Of a stretch of DNA of 64,000 bases, positions 34,549 through 44,831 are shown in pieces. Each line of letters begins with the position of its first letter. Within the stretch, counting starts at the first letter, position 1. The notes beneath the pieces are model-generated. The model was not told where the DNA came from. It did not search any database and worked only from the letters and a program-made list of their open reading frames with translations. Origin of the DNA: Rhodeus uyekii (taxonomy: Eukaryota; Chordata; Actinopteri; Cypriniformes; Acheilognathidae); the NCBI GenBank assembly GCA_037043235.1, contig JAWRVZ010000004.1:6413501-6477500 (forward strand), written 5' to 3'. A program made the translations under genes and the position numbers.

Positions 34549-35694
34549 GTATAATATATGAGAACAAAGTAATTGCTTTGCTGAAAAAACCCATCTTTAA
34601 GCAGCATAAAATTGTTTTCTGATCTTTAAACTGTTTTCTGGTTTTCATAGACTACAAACAATACCCTCAATATTTCTATCCACATAAAATCAGCAAATAA
34701 TTACCCTAAAGTTTTTTTATCACAATGAAGGATGTAATTAAAATCACCCCTTGCCCGATCTGACCCCACATCACTTTGTAGATTTGTTTCAGCTGCGCTG
34801 TCAGTCTAAACTATTGTGTTACTGAATGCGTGCTGTCAAGAGCCGTAATGTAATTCCAAATGGGAAGGAAACAGGGCTCATCATTCAAAACTACCCTGTG
34901 GCCATTGATAAAAAGGCTTGATAACGTCACACTTCCTGTGTATTCCCAGCCTAAATCTGCTCTTCCTGAAGTGCGTTTGGCTAATGCTTAAAATCACTCT
35001 GCGATCTGTACGACACTTTGAAATGCACTAGAGCAGCTCTTCTCCCAACATCATTAATATTCTTTATTGCATTGCACAGTTTATAATCTCTGTTGATCAG
35101 GAGATCTCTTCTTAATCATATAAACCCTTTAGTGGATGGGGAATATTATGTATTAATGAGCTATCAAGATCCACAAAGCCCATGCAACTTGAATATCAAT
35201 GCACCTCGAATACTGCATCAGAAGATAATTGATTTATCCATGTTCAGCACGAGAAAAGTCAACATGGTGGGGAGTGCAACTTTATTTCACGGTACGGAGG
35301 CTGTACTTAACCGAAGCACAGACAGTTAAATGCCTCTGTCCATGAGTCATTAGTGCCTGTAGAGTGATACCAAGGAGACGTGTCCCAAAAGAGCTTGGCC
35401 CAGGAGACGCTGAGACATCAAAAAGAGGAAGGTCAGTGTGGCAATGCTAAGCCCTGAACTCTTGGTAAGTGATTCAATAGGAGTGGTTGCATTCTCGTAA
35501 TTAAAAAATGCCTTTAGAGACTGAAATGTCTGAGACCATATCTGCCCACATACAGTATTTGTTGTAGGTTGAGTGTACTACTATATTAATCCCTCAACTG
35601 GGATTTTCAACTAGAGACCACTTGCGATATTAATGTTGTTTTTTTTTCTTACACAAACTGCAGCTGAGATCATGTTATAGACTATCTTATAGTA
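34549..35694. other. Non-coding, nothing recognised
   Basis: Unique DNA. The stretch 34740-35000 is GC-richer and repeat-free and might be conserved non-coding sequence. The 78-codon frame at 35093-35329 is unremarkable. Confidence 0.35.
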
Positions 35695-36268
35695 CCGTTC
35701 AAAAGTTTTGGGTTGTCAACATTTATTTTATGGTCAGCAAAGCTGTGTTTATTTGATCTGAAATACAGTACTTTTACAATTTATAAAATCTTTTTTGCGT
35801 TTTCATGTTGTGGCGAGCAGGGCGGGGTCGAGGGACCGTGGGAGCGTCACGAGAGCCGGTGGCGTGATTGGTAATGAGCGCCACCTGCGACGCCACCGAT
35901 GTCTCTCGTCTCACGGAGGAGCGGAGACTTAAAAGGAGGAGCGACGACAGTGAAGACGAGAGAGGACCAGGCCTGGAGTTTATGTTATGTTTTGTGTGGG
36001 CGGCGGTCGACCGCGAAGGGCCGCCGCCATTACTTTCGTTTTGTATTTATGTTTTATTTTCATCATTAAAGTGTTTAAACGTCTGCCGGTTCCCGCCTCC
36101 TTCCTCCCTGAACTTTCAACATTGTTACACATGTCTTTTAAATGTTGTTCCTGTGATGGCAAAGTAGCTATTACTCCGATCTTTCAAAAATCATTTTAAA
36201 ATGCTAAACTGATGCTCAAGAACATTAAAATTTGTACTATCAACACTGAAATCAGTTGTGCTGCTTAG
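35695..36268 (+). repeat. Cyprinid 'CCGTTCAAAAGTTT' repeat, split by a solo LTR
   Basis: The left part starts CCGTTCAAAAGTTTTGGGTT and runs through GTCAGCAAAGCTGTGTTTAT and TTGATCTGAAATACAG to 35808. The right part resumes after the LTR with CCTGTGATGGCAAAG, CTGATGCTCAAGAACATTA and ATCAGTTGTGCTGCTTA at 36268. The order of landmarks is that of a single copy, so the LTR landed inside an older repeat. Confidence 0.8.
35809..36129 (+). mobile_element. Solo LTR (321 bp), gypsy-type, perfect 5-bp target duplication
   Basis: Starts TGTGGCGAGCAGGGCGGGGT and ends CTTTCAACATTGTTACA. CATGT precedes it (35804-35808) and is repeated exactly after it (36130-36134). The sequence is strongly GC- and CpG-rich, with CTTAAAAGG (TATA-like) near 35930 and ATTAAAG (poly(A)-like) near 36065. 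No internal region is attached. A diverged 5' LTR of the same family with leader lies at 18531-18747. The frames at 35868-36199 are shadows. Confidence 0.9.
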
Positions 36269-36650
36269 GAGGGCAGGGGCTTTGGAGGAAGAGGAAGGGC
36301 AGACTGAGCAGGGTCTCCCAGAGGAGCCATGGTGGAGCCTTGCCATGTCGAACTAGGTGGACAACTAACTGAGGCAGAGATGGTGGAGGTGGAGACCCAG
36401 ACGGAGCCAATGAGACCTGGCAACACTGAAGGTCCTGGAGACCAAGACAGAGCTATGGGGACAAGTGACTGAGGTGAAGTCGGAGGGAAAGTGAAGCTCA
36501 AGGGGTAGAGGGACAAGTCAGCGCCCATAAGTCAATGGCAAGGTCAGAACAATGAAGGACCGATGCAAAGCCAGAGGGACGAAGAAGCCTGGTGGAGCCA
36601 AAACAATGACAGTCCCAGGTGGAGCCGACAAGCTTGGAAGGTTTGTTCTA
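36269..36650. repeat. G/A-rich imperfect short-period repeat
   Basis: Phrases such as GGTGGAGCC, GACGGAGCCA and AGGTGGAGCCGAC recur at irregular spacing on a purine-rich strand. The opposite strand therefore has a Pro/Ser-rich open frame (36265-36528) that I regard as a composition artefact. I recall similar G-rich sequence dispersed in cyprinid genomes, but I cannot name it. Confidence 0.45.
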
Positions 36651-37033
36651 AGTGTAATATTCAAAAGAATATTTAATTTAAAAGGTGATGTGTGAATTTC
36701 ATAAAATAAGGTTTTTGGTTATATTCATGGGGGTTCGATGGCTCCCTTCTTGTGGCTATTGATGTTACTAGAGATGTTGTATTTTGTCCCCCTCTTGACA
36801 TACAACAGAAGGTTCAAGAGTCGCTGCTATTGGTACGTTCGGTTTTCTGTGTTCTGACTCATTAAATTAATCGTGACGTTTGACGTGAATCTTTTTGACA
36901 TAATTTCTTTTATGCATGTATTTTAACATGTATATAATGCACCTAACGCCCGGCTGTTGAGATTGTTATAAATGTGTCGAATTTCCTTGTGTATCACACA
37001 AAGTGGAACAAGTTTATTTCTTGTATTTTTCTA

Positions 37034-37108
37034 TGGCCGAGAGGTAAAGGCGACAGACTAGAAATCCATTGGGGTTTCCCCACGCAGGTTCGAATCCTGC
37101 CTACTATG
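37034..37108 (+). pseudogene. tRNA-Ser(AGA)-like pseudogene
   Basis: From TGGCCGAG (positions 8 onward of a Ser tRNA) through GGTAAAGGCGA (D loop), the anticodon loop CTAGAAA with AGA at 37060-37062, a long class II variable arm GGGGTTTCCCC, and the T arm GCAGGTTCGAATCCTGC, the sequence follows tRNA-Ser. The 5' acceptor strand is absent: the seven bases before it (TTTTCTA) do not pair with the 3' strand CTACTAT. The anticodon stem has two mismatches (ACAGA against TCCAT). It is therefore not a functional tRNA. It sits in the insert of the left LTR-element arm, next to a hAT terminus. Confidence 0.85.
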
Positions 37109-37140
37109 ATATGCTCAGATACCAACATGCTAGAGATTCC

Positions 37141-37216
37141 CACCCCCATTTACAATCGCACGCAGTTTGGCCCCCTCATTATAAGCTGGGCCCCACAAAT
37201 TCTGGCTACGCCCCTG
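37141..37216 (-). mobile_element. hAT-type terminal fragment
   Basis: On the minus strand it begins CAGGGGCGTAGCCAGAATTT and continues GTGGGGCCCAGC and a GGGGGCCAAACTGCG string. The CAGGGGCG start is typical of hAT termini. The matching other end was not found. It closes the insert that begins with the tRNA-Ser-like sequence, so the two may have arrived together. Confidence 0.55.
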
Positions 37217-37889
37217 CTGGAAACACAGATAGTCTACAAAAAAGGGAATCTTTGTTTGTTACAGAACAGGTGGATAATTCTGGAATGAAAACCAAAAAAA
37301 ATTGACACTATGGAAAAACTATGGAAGCTAACGAACTCAGACAAAGGTATCTAATCTAGAAACAATGGATAACAACTCAAAGTGCAACTCAAGCAAACAC
37401 ACACCTGAAGACTCCACTCATGTATTATTAGGAAAAAAAATGAAAAGAGGATAGTCCCACTCCTAACGCTACTGTGTCAGGCCAATTGCTTCCTTCTGAC
37501 AGATGGGGGAAATGTTCTGGAAACCTGTAAAAATAAAAACAAAATTGTGATAATTTTGCAATTACACTAAGTGGCCCAGAAATTACACTGTTCATCTTGA
37601 TGTGGTGACTGTAGATTGGTAATAATTTGGCATATTTTGTTTTGTGCACATTCACACTGTTGGCTAAAGACATTCCTTTTTATCTTTTAGTGATTTAGCG
37701 TTTATATATGCAGCATGAGAAGTCAAATGTGTTTCCGGCTCACATGAGAAAACTGCTCTTGATCGCATGGAAATGGTGTTTGGCAGGCTTTGCGCATACA
37801 ATCTCATGTTGGCTCCAAAAAAAATATCACCTGATGAGGAAATCGGGAAAGCATTTCTAAGATAAGTAGTTTAGATTTGATGGAACAAC

Positions 37890-38268
37890 TTTTCATTTTC
37901 CTCTTTCATTTATTCATTTAGCAGACTCTTTTATCCAAAGTGACTTACAATTTGAGGAATACAGAAAGTGATTCATCCTGAAGATTCAAAAGTGTGGTTA
38001 CTTTTTTTTCTTTTTTGTGGTTGAGTTGGTGTGTATGTGTGTGTCATTTTAGGTGCTTACGAAAAAGGTGAGTTTTTAGCATTCTTTTGAATATTGCCAA
38101 GGATTCTGCATTCCGGATGACGACAGGGAGATTGTGCCACCACCAAGGAATGGTGAACTAAAATGTTCTTGTGATTGATTTTTTGCCTCTCTGTGAAGGT
38201 ACCACGAGTCATTTCTGGTAGATGTGTAGATCTGAAGAAACGAGTGGAAGTATGAGGGTGCTGAGCCT
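37890..38268 (-). repeat. Fish repeat with reverse L2 tail
   Basis: TTTAGCAGACTCTTTTATCC and AAAGTGACTTACAATTTGAG are the reverse complement of the L2/SINE 3' tail. The sequence after it (GGTGAGTTTTTAGCATTC, GCCAAGGATTCTGCATTCCG, GGTACCACGAGTC) belongs, from memory, to a dispersed cyprinid repeat. It occupies the place where gag, protease and reverse transcriptase of the surrounding gypsy element should be. Confidence 0.6.
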
Positions 38269-38275
38269 GTGTTAG

Positions 38276-39830
38276 TTCTGTTCAAGTCCCACACAATGGC
38301 GTATCATCCAACGGGTAATAGAAGCATGGAACGCTTTAATAGAACACTTGGAAATATGATAAGAGCTTTATCACCAGATGTGAAGAGAGATTGGCCAAGT
38401 CGGTTGCAGACACTGACATTTTTGTATAATTGCACAACCCATGAAACAAAAGGTTATGTTCCTTTTTATTTGATGTTCGGGCGTGTGCCCCGTCTACCCA
38501 TTGACATTCTTTTTTGTTCAATTTTGAACGATTCCACTCTAACCTGCTTTGAAAAGATTGTGACCACTTTAGTCAAAGATCTGAAGGACGCATTTACTGA
38601 TCGCACAAGAACATGCAACGAAAGAAAGAGCAGAAAAGACATGCAGAGTTGTACTACCAAAGAGTGAAAGGTCTAGTCATCGAAATAGGTGATCAGGTGC
38701 TCCTGTCAAATAAAACAGAAAGGGTTCAAAAGAAGGTCGCTGACAGGTGGAAGTCAACAGTTTACACCAGTGGTCCCCAACCCCCGGTCCCCCGGAACCC
38801 CCGGAAGTGGCACCGGGCCGCGGAGCGATTTCTCGAACTGGTCCGTAGATGAAATGGTACCGGGCCGCGGAGCGAATTCGTGGACCGGTCCGTGAGCCGC
38901 TGCTAACGGCTGCAAGCGGCTGTGGCGCTGTGCCTGTCTGAACAATCGGTCTGAACAATCTCGCTCACTCCCCCCTCACCCCCCGTCAACAATCTCGAGT
39001 GGACCCATCATCCATCTCGCTCGCACAAACCCCCCCCCCCCCCCCGTCAACAATCTCGAGCAGGCACCGGTCCGCGGTAAAAAATGTGGGGGACCATTGG
39101 TTTACATCGTTGAAGACCATAAGCCAGACATTCAGATTTACGTTCAGATCCGTAATCCAACCACAGGTCAGGAAAAGGGGTTCATCGAAACCTGTGAATA
39201 TGGAGAACTCCCTGTCTGATCAGCTTTCTACTGTATCCAATTCTTGTCAGAGGTCACCTTCAGTCCCATCATTGTGTGCGGAGGAGGATGAGTCCTTAGG
39301 TGCTGATGCAGAAGTGTCCGTGAGCAAGGAAGATTGCCACAGTAGTGTTTCTTTGGATGGTTTGGTGATGATGAAAACCAAGGTATTTTCTACAATTGCA
39401 ATCTACAAATCAGGAATCTGATTACAGAAATTGAACTATAAGCTTGGTTTCGGAGCTGTCTGAAGGATGCTCTCATCAGGAGTATGATCGAACTCCATGT
39501 GGAGTTCTGGAAGATTCTTTGACAAATGTCACTCCTGCTGCAACTGAGAGTCACTTATCGGAAATGTCAAGAGATACAAGAACATCTGTTTGGTGACTAT
39601 GCAAGAGACAGTTCAAATTTGCATGTAGTAAATTCTGATGGGACAGTTCGGTCTGCCATACTCTCAGGCACTGAACTAATGTGCATGTAGCTGATACTGT
39701 GAGTGTTCCAGCAAGTTCTAGATCTGTCACGTAAATCAGGTCACACTTTGGTCGCATCACTGGTTGACAGATTAATACATGCTATGTCAGGACAAACCAT
39801 GGTTCAGGACCCTAAGCACAATGTTCAGGC
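38276..39830 (+). pseudogene. Gypsy-type pol remnant: integrase C-terminal half
   Basis: The frame from 38269 reads AYHPTGNRSMERFNRTLGN (catalytic Glu region of the RVE integrase core), WPSRLQTLTFLYNCTTHET and YVPFYLMFGRVPRLPIDI, a gypsy/Ty3 integrase signature. A frameshift near 38640 leads to a second frame with YYQRVKGLVIEIGDQVLL and ADRWKSTVY, the C-terminal SH3-like part. A 332-bp hAT MITE interrupts that module at 38767, and the frame continues after it with DHKPDIQIYVQ. A tail region with SLVDRLIHAMSG near 39760 resembles the end of such polyproteins. The DD part of the integrase, RT, RNase H and gag are missing. Inactive. Confidence 0.9.
38768..39099. mobile_element. hAT MITE (332 bp) with 8-bp target duplication
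   Basis: Left end CAGTGGTCCCCAACCCCCGG; right end, inverted, CAATGGTCCCCCACATTTTT. The flanks GTTTACAC (38760-38767) and GTTTACAT (39100-39107) are an 8-bp target duplication with one mismatch. The interior is GC-rich with ACCGGGCCGCGGAGCGA twice and a 16-bp C run (39030-39045). Two GTCAACAATCTCGAG units lie near 38984 and 39046. It interrupts the gypsy integrase remnant. Frames across it are shadows. Confidence 0.9.
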
Positions 39831-40106
39831 TGTTTGCAAGTCAGTGTTTAGGGCTTTTTCTACTTAAGAACGAGATTTGGTTTCATACACTGTTTCACTT
39901 TTTAAAAGCAATAGTTCAAATGTTCAGCACATACCTGATGGAATGCGGTGTCTTCAAGTACTTGTTGGGTTTTACATCTTTTTTTTTTTCGATAATTGTG
40001 TATGGAAAGGTATTGTAGACTGTACCGGTATGTAGATGTTCTACTGTCAGTAGCATGTGGGAGAGTTTAGCGCTATTCTCTCATCACTTCATCCTTAAGG
40101 GATAAC
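39831..40106. other. 3' end of the gypsy internal region
   Basis: Little coding similarity remains. The last bases, CATCCTTAAGGGATAAC just before the TGTTTTTTGG start of the right arm, are in the position of a polypurine tract, although the match is short. Confidence 0.4.
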
Positions 40107-41591
40107 TGTTTTTTGGTTATATTCATGGGGGTTCAAGGGCTCCCCTCCTGTGACTAGTGGTGGTACTGCAGACATTGTGTTTTGTACCCCTTCTCTTGCC
40201 GTACGACAGCAGGTTCAAGAGTCACTGCTACGTATGGTTTTGCATACTCTGACTAAGTTTAACTTGAATCTTTTTTACATCATTTTATTGTATGCATGTA
40301 TTTGAACGTATATAATGCACCCAACACGTATATAATGCACCCAACACTTTAACACGGTTGTTGATATTGTTATGATTGTATTGAATTTCCTTGTGCTTCA
40401 AACAAGTAGAAACAAGTTTAATTCTTGTTTTAATTTCACAATTTTATTATGAGTTGAGTGAATGTGCAATTTCTATTTTTCTGGTCTTTTATAAATGTGT
40501 GCAGTATTCCTTCAACCAAAGTGAATTGTACTTATTTTTCCTTATACAATAAGATGAAGCATGTCTGTCCACATCACATAAGTTATAGGGTTGACACTTG
40601 AGGCAAATTGCTGTGACAGTAAAGACAGGGCTGAAGAACTGGGCACTGCATCCAGAGGGTTACAACAAAATGGCATTACTAGCTGTTACTGGACACACAT
40701 ATAGTTTAAAAATGTCCTCCTTGCTTATTGTAGAACAGGCTGATAATTTTGGAATGACCTCCTTGGCTGACTCAGAATAATCTTAATGCTCAGTCTATGT
40801 AGTTCTAGAGAGGATGCAAACCCACCCAGAAAAATATACAGAATATAAATTCCCTTCATCATAGTGGATGAAAGGGAAGAGATCTAAACAGATCTGCATA
40901 TGGGCCTTGAGGAATAGATTCTCCCAGGAGAGGAGGAGGTTCCAGACTGCAGCTGGATCCATAGGGAATGGTCTGATCTTTTGTCACAAATGTTTGCAAC
41001 AAGGACAAGATGAGCAGGATACATATGCGTCAGTAATTTGATTAAATACAAACTAAAAAACACACATGACTAATAAAACACAAAGAGAACAACCGGTATA
41101 TACCTATGAGATCAGACAATTAACAGACACGGGGTTTAAATACACAGGCAAACTAAACCAAAGAAATGTGACACAGGTGATGCAACTTAGTCAATCAATG
41201 AAAAGCTATTGAAACTAATGAACTCAGACAAAGGTATCTAATCTAGAAATCAACTCAAGTAAACACACACCTGAAGGCTCCACTCATGTATTATTATTCA
41301 AAAAAATGAAAAAAGGATAGTCCCACTCCTAACGCCACTGTGTCAGGCCAATTTCTTCCTTCTGACAGATGGGGGAAAGGTTCTGGAAACCTGTAAAAAG
41401 AAAAACAAAATTGTCATAATTTTGCAATTCCATTAAGTGCCCCAGAAATAACACTGTTCATCTTGATATGGTGACTGTAGATTGGAAATAATTTGGCATA
41501 TTTTGTTTTGTTCAGAGTTACACAGTTGGCTGCAGACATTCTTTTTTATCTTTAAGTGATTTAGCAATTATATATGCAGCATGAGAAGTCA
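40107..41591 (+). mobile_element. Right direct-repeat arm of the gypsy-type element
   Basis: Starts TGTTTTTTGGTTATATTCAT and matches the left arm block by block (see 36710-37725). It holds about 200 bp (40475-40688) and about 370 bp (40765-41140) not present in the left arm. A 22-bp unit, ACGTATATAATGCACCCAAC, is tandemly duplicated at 40307-40348. The last shared bases are GCAGCATGAGAAGTCA. If the whole arm is an LTR it would be TG...CA bounded, but I could not find a matching target duplication. No coding capacity. Confidence 0.7.
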
Positions 41592-43829
41592 GCAAATGTG
41601 TCTGAGTGCACAAAGACAGTGGAGAAGCTGCTGTTCGCCGTTCTCCCTTCAAGGCAGTTGATCTTTTCCTCGCTGTCTTTCCTGCAAGTTAATCCCATCA
41701 GGAATTCAATTTACTTCTCTTTTAATTATCGCCTTTCAATTGACTATTTTAAAAGGAGAAGATTTTCTCCAATCCCACTTACTATAATTAGGGCTTATGT
41801 GTGGATAATGAAAATTTTAAGGGATCAAAGGTGGAATTCATTTGTAGAGGGGCCTGGATCTGTTGAATGTAGTTGCTTACAGTGTAATGCATAGATTGGA
41901 ATGCAATACAAAGTGCCCCACTAATTTTGTAAATAAAAAAATTAAGTGGGTGCCTGAAATGAATGTGGGAGCTATCAGTAACACTATATTTTCCCCCAAA
42001 GAGTCTAATGTCACCAGTTTATCCTGATTTGAAAAACCTGTGTTTGACAACAGGCTTGTTAGCTTGTGCCACCTAGTGGATTAGCACCTTCTTGTGTTGA
42101 CATGAGGTTACGTATCTAATAACAAACGATTGATTTCCCTCTCTGACAGTCTCACAAATTGGAAGCTTTACTGCATTAAAACTTCTCTGGTCCTAAACAC
42201 AGGCAGAGCATCTACGGTCATAGTGTGTCCTCTAACAGTCGATGCGAATACAATCTGCCTCCCTCTGTGAGGATATGAGTGCTAAGGAAGATGGATTCAT
42301 TGTAGACCTATTTCTCAAGCAGCTGCACATGTTAAATTGCACTATTTGTGTGCTTTGAGTTGCATGAACATATGCAAAGCAGCCATAGTTACACAGTAAC
42401 ACACACACAGATATGCACCTAACAACCCCGTCACACCAGTGTCAAAACATGTCACGCTCTCCACCTTGCCATTCTGTCACAGCAGACAGAGGGTGCCATC
42501 GGGAGTTAGGCATGTCAATAAGCCCCTAACATTGATCAAGACACTTACTGAACAGCTTATAAACCCCCTGGCGCAGGTGCCTGAATAGATCAGTCTTCTG
42601 AGCCAACTTAATTGAGGAAAATGTGAAAGTATTGAGGAGGAAGGTGGGGGAGTCTAAACTCCAATCATGACATAGAGCAATGTGATCTCATTAAAAGACA
42701 TACATAATTTATAAGCTAATGCAACTGCTTTATAAGGCTTTCTCTCAGATTGTATTTGGCAACTGTGTTCTGTGATGAGCTCTTGTGTTCCTTGCAAAAC
42801 CACTTTGCATTGAATGCGGAATGCCTGTTCGGGGTCTTATAAGGCATGCTTAAAATTTATTGGGTAGATATTTCATGATTAATGTTTTAACTTGAGGCAT
42901 TATCGTCCATGAAAATCATACAGTACTTAATTTTGGGGTTCTAGAAACCCCACATAACGCAATAAAACCTGAATGCAGTACAATGTGTGGGAGATACTCT
43001 TCTGCTACTGTCTAATTGGATTTGTTTCTAGTGTTTTTTCCAGAGTCCGATTGGCCCAAAAGAGAAACAGAGTTACTCTATTGGATAAGAGTACTATTTC
43101 TTAAAGGTGCATGCCTGCTTTGTGAGTTAAAGCTTTAATAATTTTGGTGTTCTGGGATTTGACTGGGTCAGACAAACAAGATATAAGAATTTGAGCAAAG
43201 CTTAGAAGTAAGTTTCTCAAAATTGCTATCATTACTTTTACATGCACGTTATTGGGGTCTCCAGTTCAAATTATAGAAGAAAATTCTAGTACTGTATATA
43301 GACATATATATTGTAACACCATCTTTAAAATGTATTTAATGCATCGGGCTAATACAGCATCTTTAATGTCTTTTAATTAAATTACTACATTTTTTGTAAT
43401 GTCTAAAGTAAGTAGAGGTGTTACAGTCAAAATGGCATGATCAAGTGCTTAATTATAATAATAATTATAAACATAATTGTAATATTTACCATTTAAGTAC
43501 ACATCTTACCTTGCTAAATTATAAATTAAAGTTGTTTATAAAGTTATTTCACAAGATTTGACAGTACAATAACATGGTCTTTTAAAAAAAATCTTTTTTT
43601 TTAAATATAATATCTGTTATGAACTAACTCTTTATTGTATTTTTTCTAATTACTAACATATTTACGGTATGTTTTTTCTTTCCTGTGCACCCAAAGCATC
43701 CCGCCCTATTGAAAGAAAAATGAATAATACATGGCCATATTTTACTGCAAATGTGCGTTTCTGCCACATCAGCTGTGTCCTCGTATCCCTAATGTCAAAG
43801 CCTCAACCCTCGGTGACACAAAGATGATG
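41592..43829. other. Unique DNA upstream of the candidate first exon
   Basis: No transposon ends found. The 106-codon frame at 41574-41894 overlaps the right arm and is not convincing. The stretch 42200-42680 is GC-richer and repeat-free and could hold upstream regulatory sequence of the contactin gene, an inference from position only. Confidence 0.35.
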
Positions 43830-44116
43830 TGATTTGTGTGACTCTTTGGGAGCCCTCCAGCACAGTCTGTGGGAGGTGCCCACCCCGTGCCACACGAGCA
43901 GCGCGGGCTCATGTAGATCTAATGCAGGAATCAGTGGGGACCGTGTGTGGATAGCGCGACATTTCCAGCTGAACGCCGGGCGCTCACATATTCTGCCATT
44001 AAGCGGCACTTTTTTGGAGATCCTGTGCGTATTATTCGGATGCTCGGTTCAGTGAGAGTCTGCGTTCATTGAGGAGCCCGCATCACTGAGGAAGGGAAGA
44101 GACCCGATGTATCACA
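43830..44116 (+). promoter_or_regulatory. Candidate promoter/non-coding first exon of the contactin gene
   Basis: A GC- and CpG-richer block (TGCCACACGAGCAGCGCGGG, CAGCTGAACGCCGGGCGC) ends at GATGTATCACA|GTAAGTGCG, a strong 5' splice site at 44116/44117. CpG-rich sequence continues to about 44240. No long frame is expected in a 5' UTR exon, and the frame at 43834-44055 has no known domain. A splice to the acceptor at 61518/61519 would give the usual arrangement of contactin genes, a non-coding first exon with a long first intron. The transcription start is not visible; the left boundary is a guess from composition. Confidence 0.45.
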
Positions 44117-44458
44117 GTAAGTGCGTCTTTAGTTATCAGCTGTGCATCGCTCCATCACACTGAACTCGGGTTTATATCGCTTCTCGAACGGCGCTTCAAA
44201 CATTTGTGGAGAGTGAGTATGCCGAGGCGCGTTTCGTCATGTGTTTTTGTTTAGCGTCATTTACTTCGACCACACTTTGACGTCTCTCCATTCATTTGAA
44301 AAGAGTTCTGATGCGATAGACAACCGAAGCACTAAAGATCAGTTTATTGCTGTTAGTAGTGCTAGAAGGCGTAGTAGTAAAAATAAAAATAGAATAGTAG
44401 TATTGTATCTAGTTGGGAACAATACAGTTGTGATCAAATGACTAGTTGTAATGAATAT

Positions 44459-44583
44459 TATATTATATTAGAGTAGTAGTAGTAGTAGCAATAGAATAAT
44501 TGAATTAGCATTAGTTGGACTATATTATATTAGAGTAGTAGTAGTAGTAGCAATAGAATAATTTAATTAGCATTAGTTGGACT
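44459..44583. repeat. 62-bp tandem duplication containing GTA repeats
   Basis: The unit TATTAGAGTAGTAGTAGTAG...GCAATAGAATAAT...AGCATTAGTTGGAC occurs twice with a 62-bp period (GAGTAG at 44471 and 44533) and almost no differences, so the duplication is recent. Confidence 0.92.
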
Positions 44584-44637
44584 TGGTAGTATATTAATAA
44601 TTAGTTTATTTATAAGTACTTGGAATGGTAAATGTAC

Positions 44638-44638
<1 letters not shown>

Positions 44639-44717
<79 letters not shown>

Positions 44718-44754
44718 CTCTATCTATCTCTCTATCTATCTCTCTATCTATCTC

Positions 44755-44829
<75 letters not shown>
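44639..44829. repeat. (CTAT)n microsatellite, about 190 bp
   Basis: About 47 tetranucleotide units, with a central block of periodic CTCT variants (44713-44760). Frames through it give Leu-Ser-Ile-Tyr repeats and are not genes. Confidence 0.97.

Positions 44830-44831
<2 letters not shown>

Larger units (their letters stand above)
36710..37725 (+). mobile_element. Left direct-repeat arm of a gypsy-type LTR element
   Basis: TTTTTGGTTATATTCATGGG, GGTTCAAGAGTC, ATGCATGTATTTTAACATGT, ATAATGCACC and GTGGAACAAGTTTATTTCTTG recur in the same order at 40107-40440. After an insert (37033-37216) the similarity resumes at CTGGAAACACAGATAG, GAACAGGTGGATAATTCTGG, and runs through CTCAGACAAAGGTATCTAAT and CCACTCATGTATTATTA to GCAGCATGAGAAGTCA (compare 40688-41591). 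The arm lost the segment that the right copy has between its LTR-like part and this resumption. Whether all of it is one long LTR or a short LTR plus duplicated flank is unresolved. Confidence 0.7.

Noticed and set aside
36265..36528. Pro/Ser-rich 87-codon minus frame
   Set aside because: It is the complement of a purine-rich imperfect repeat; such frames arise from composition.
37027..37108. Functional tRNA-Ser(AGA) gene
   Set aside because: The 5' acceptor strand does not pair with the 3' strand and the anticodon stem has two mismatches; it lies within a transposon arm.
38999..39421. 140-codon plus-strand frame as a gene
   Set aside because: The first third lies in the hAT MITE and the rest is the tail of the gypsy polyprotein remnant.
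43834..44055. 73-codon plus frame as coding first exon
   Set aside because: It stops before the donor at 44116, has no known domain, and the signal peptide of the likely gene starts at 61600.
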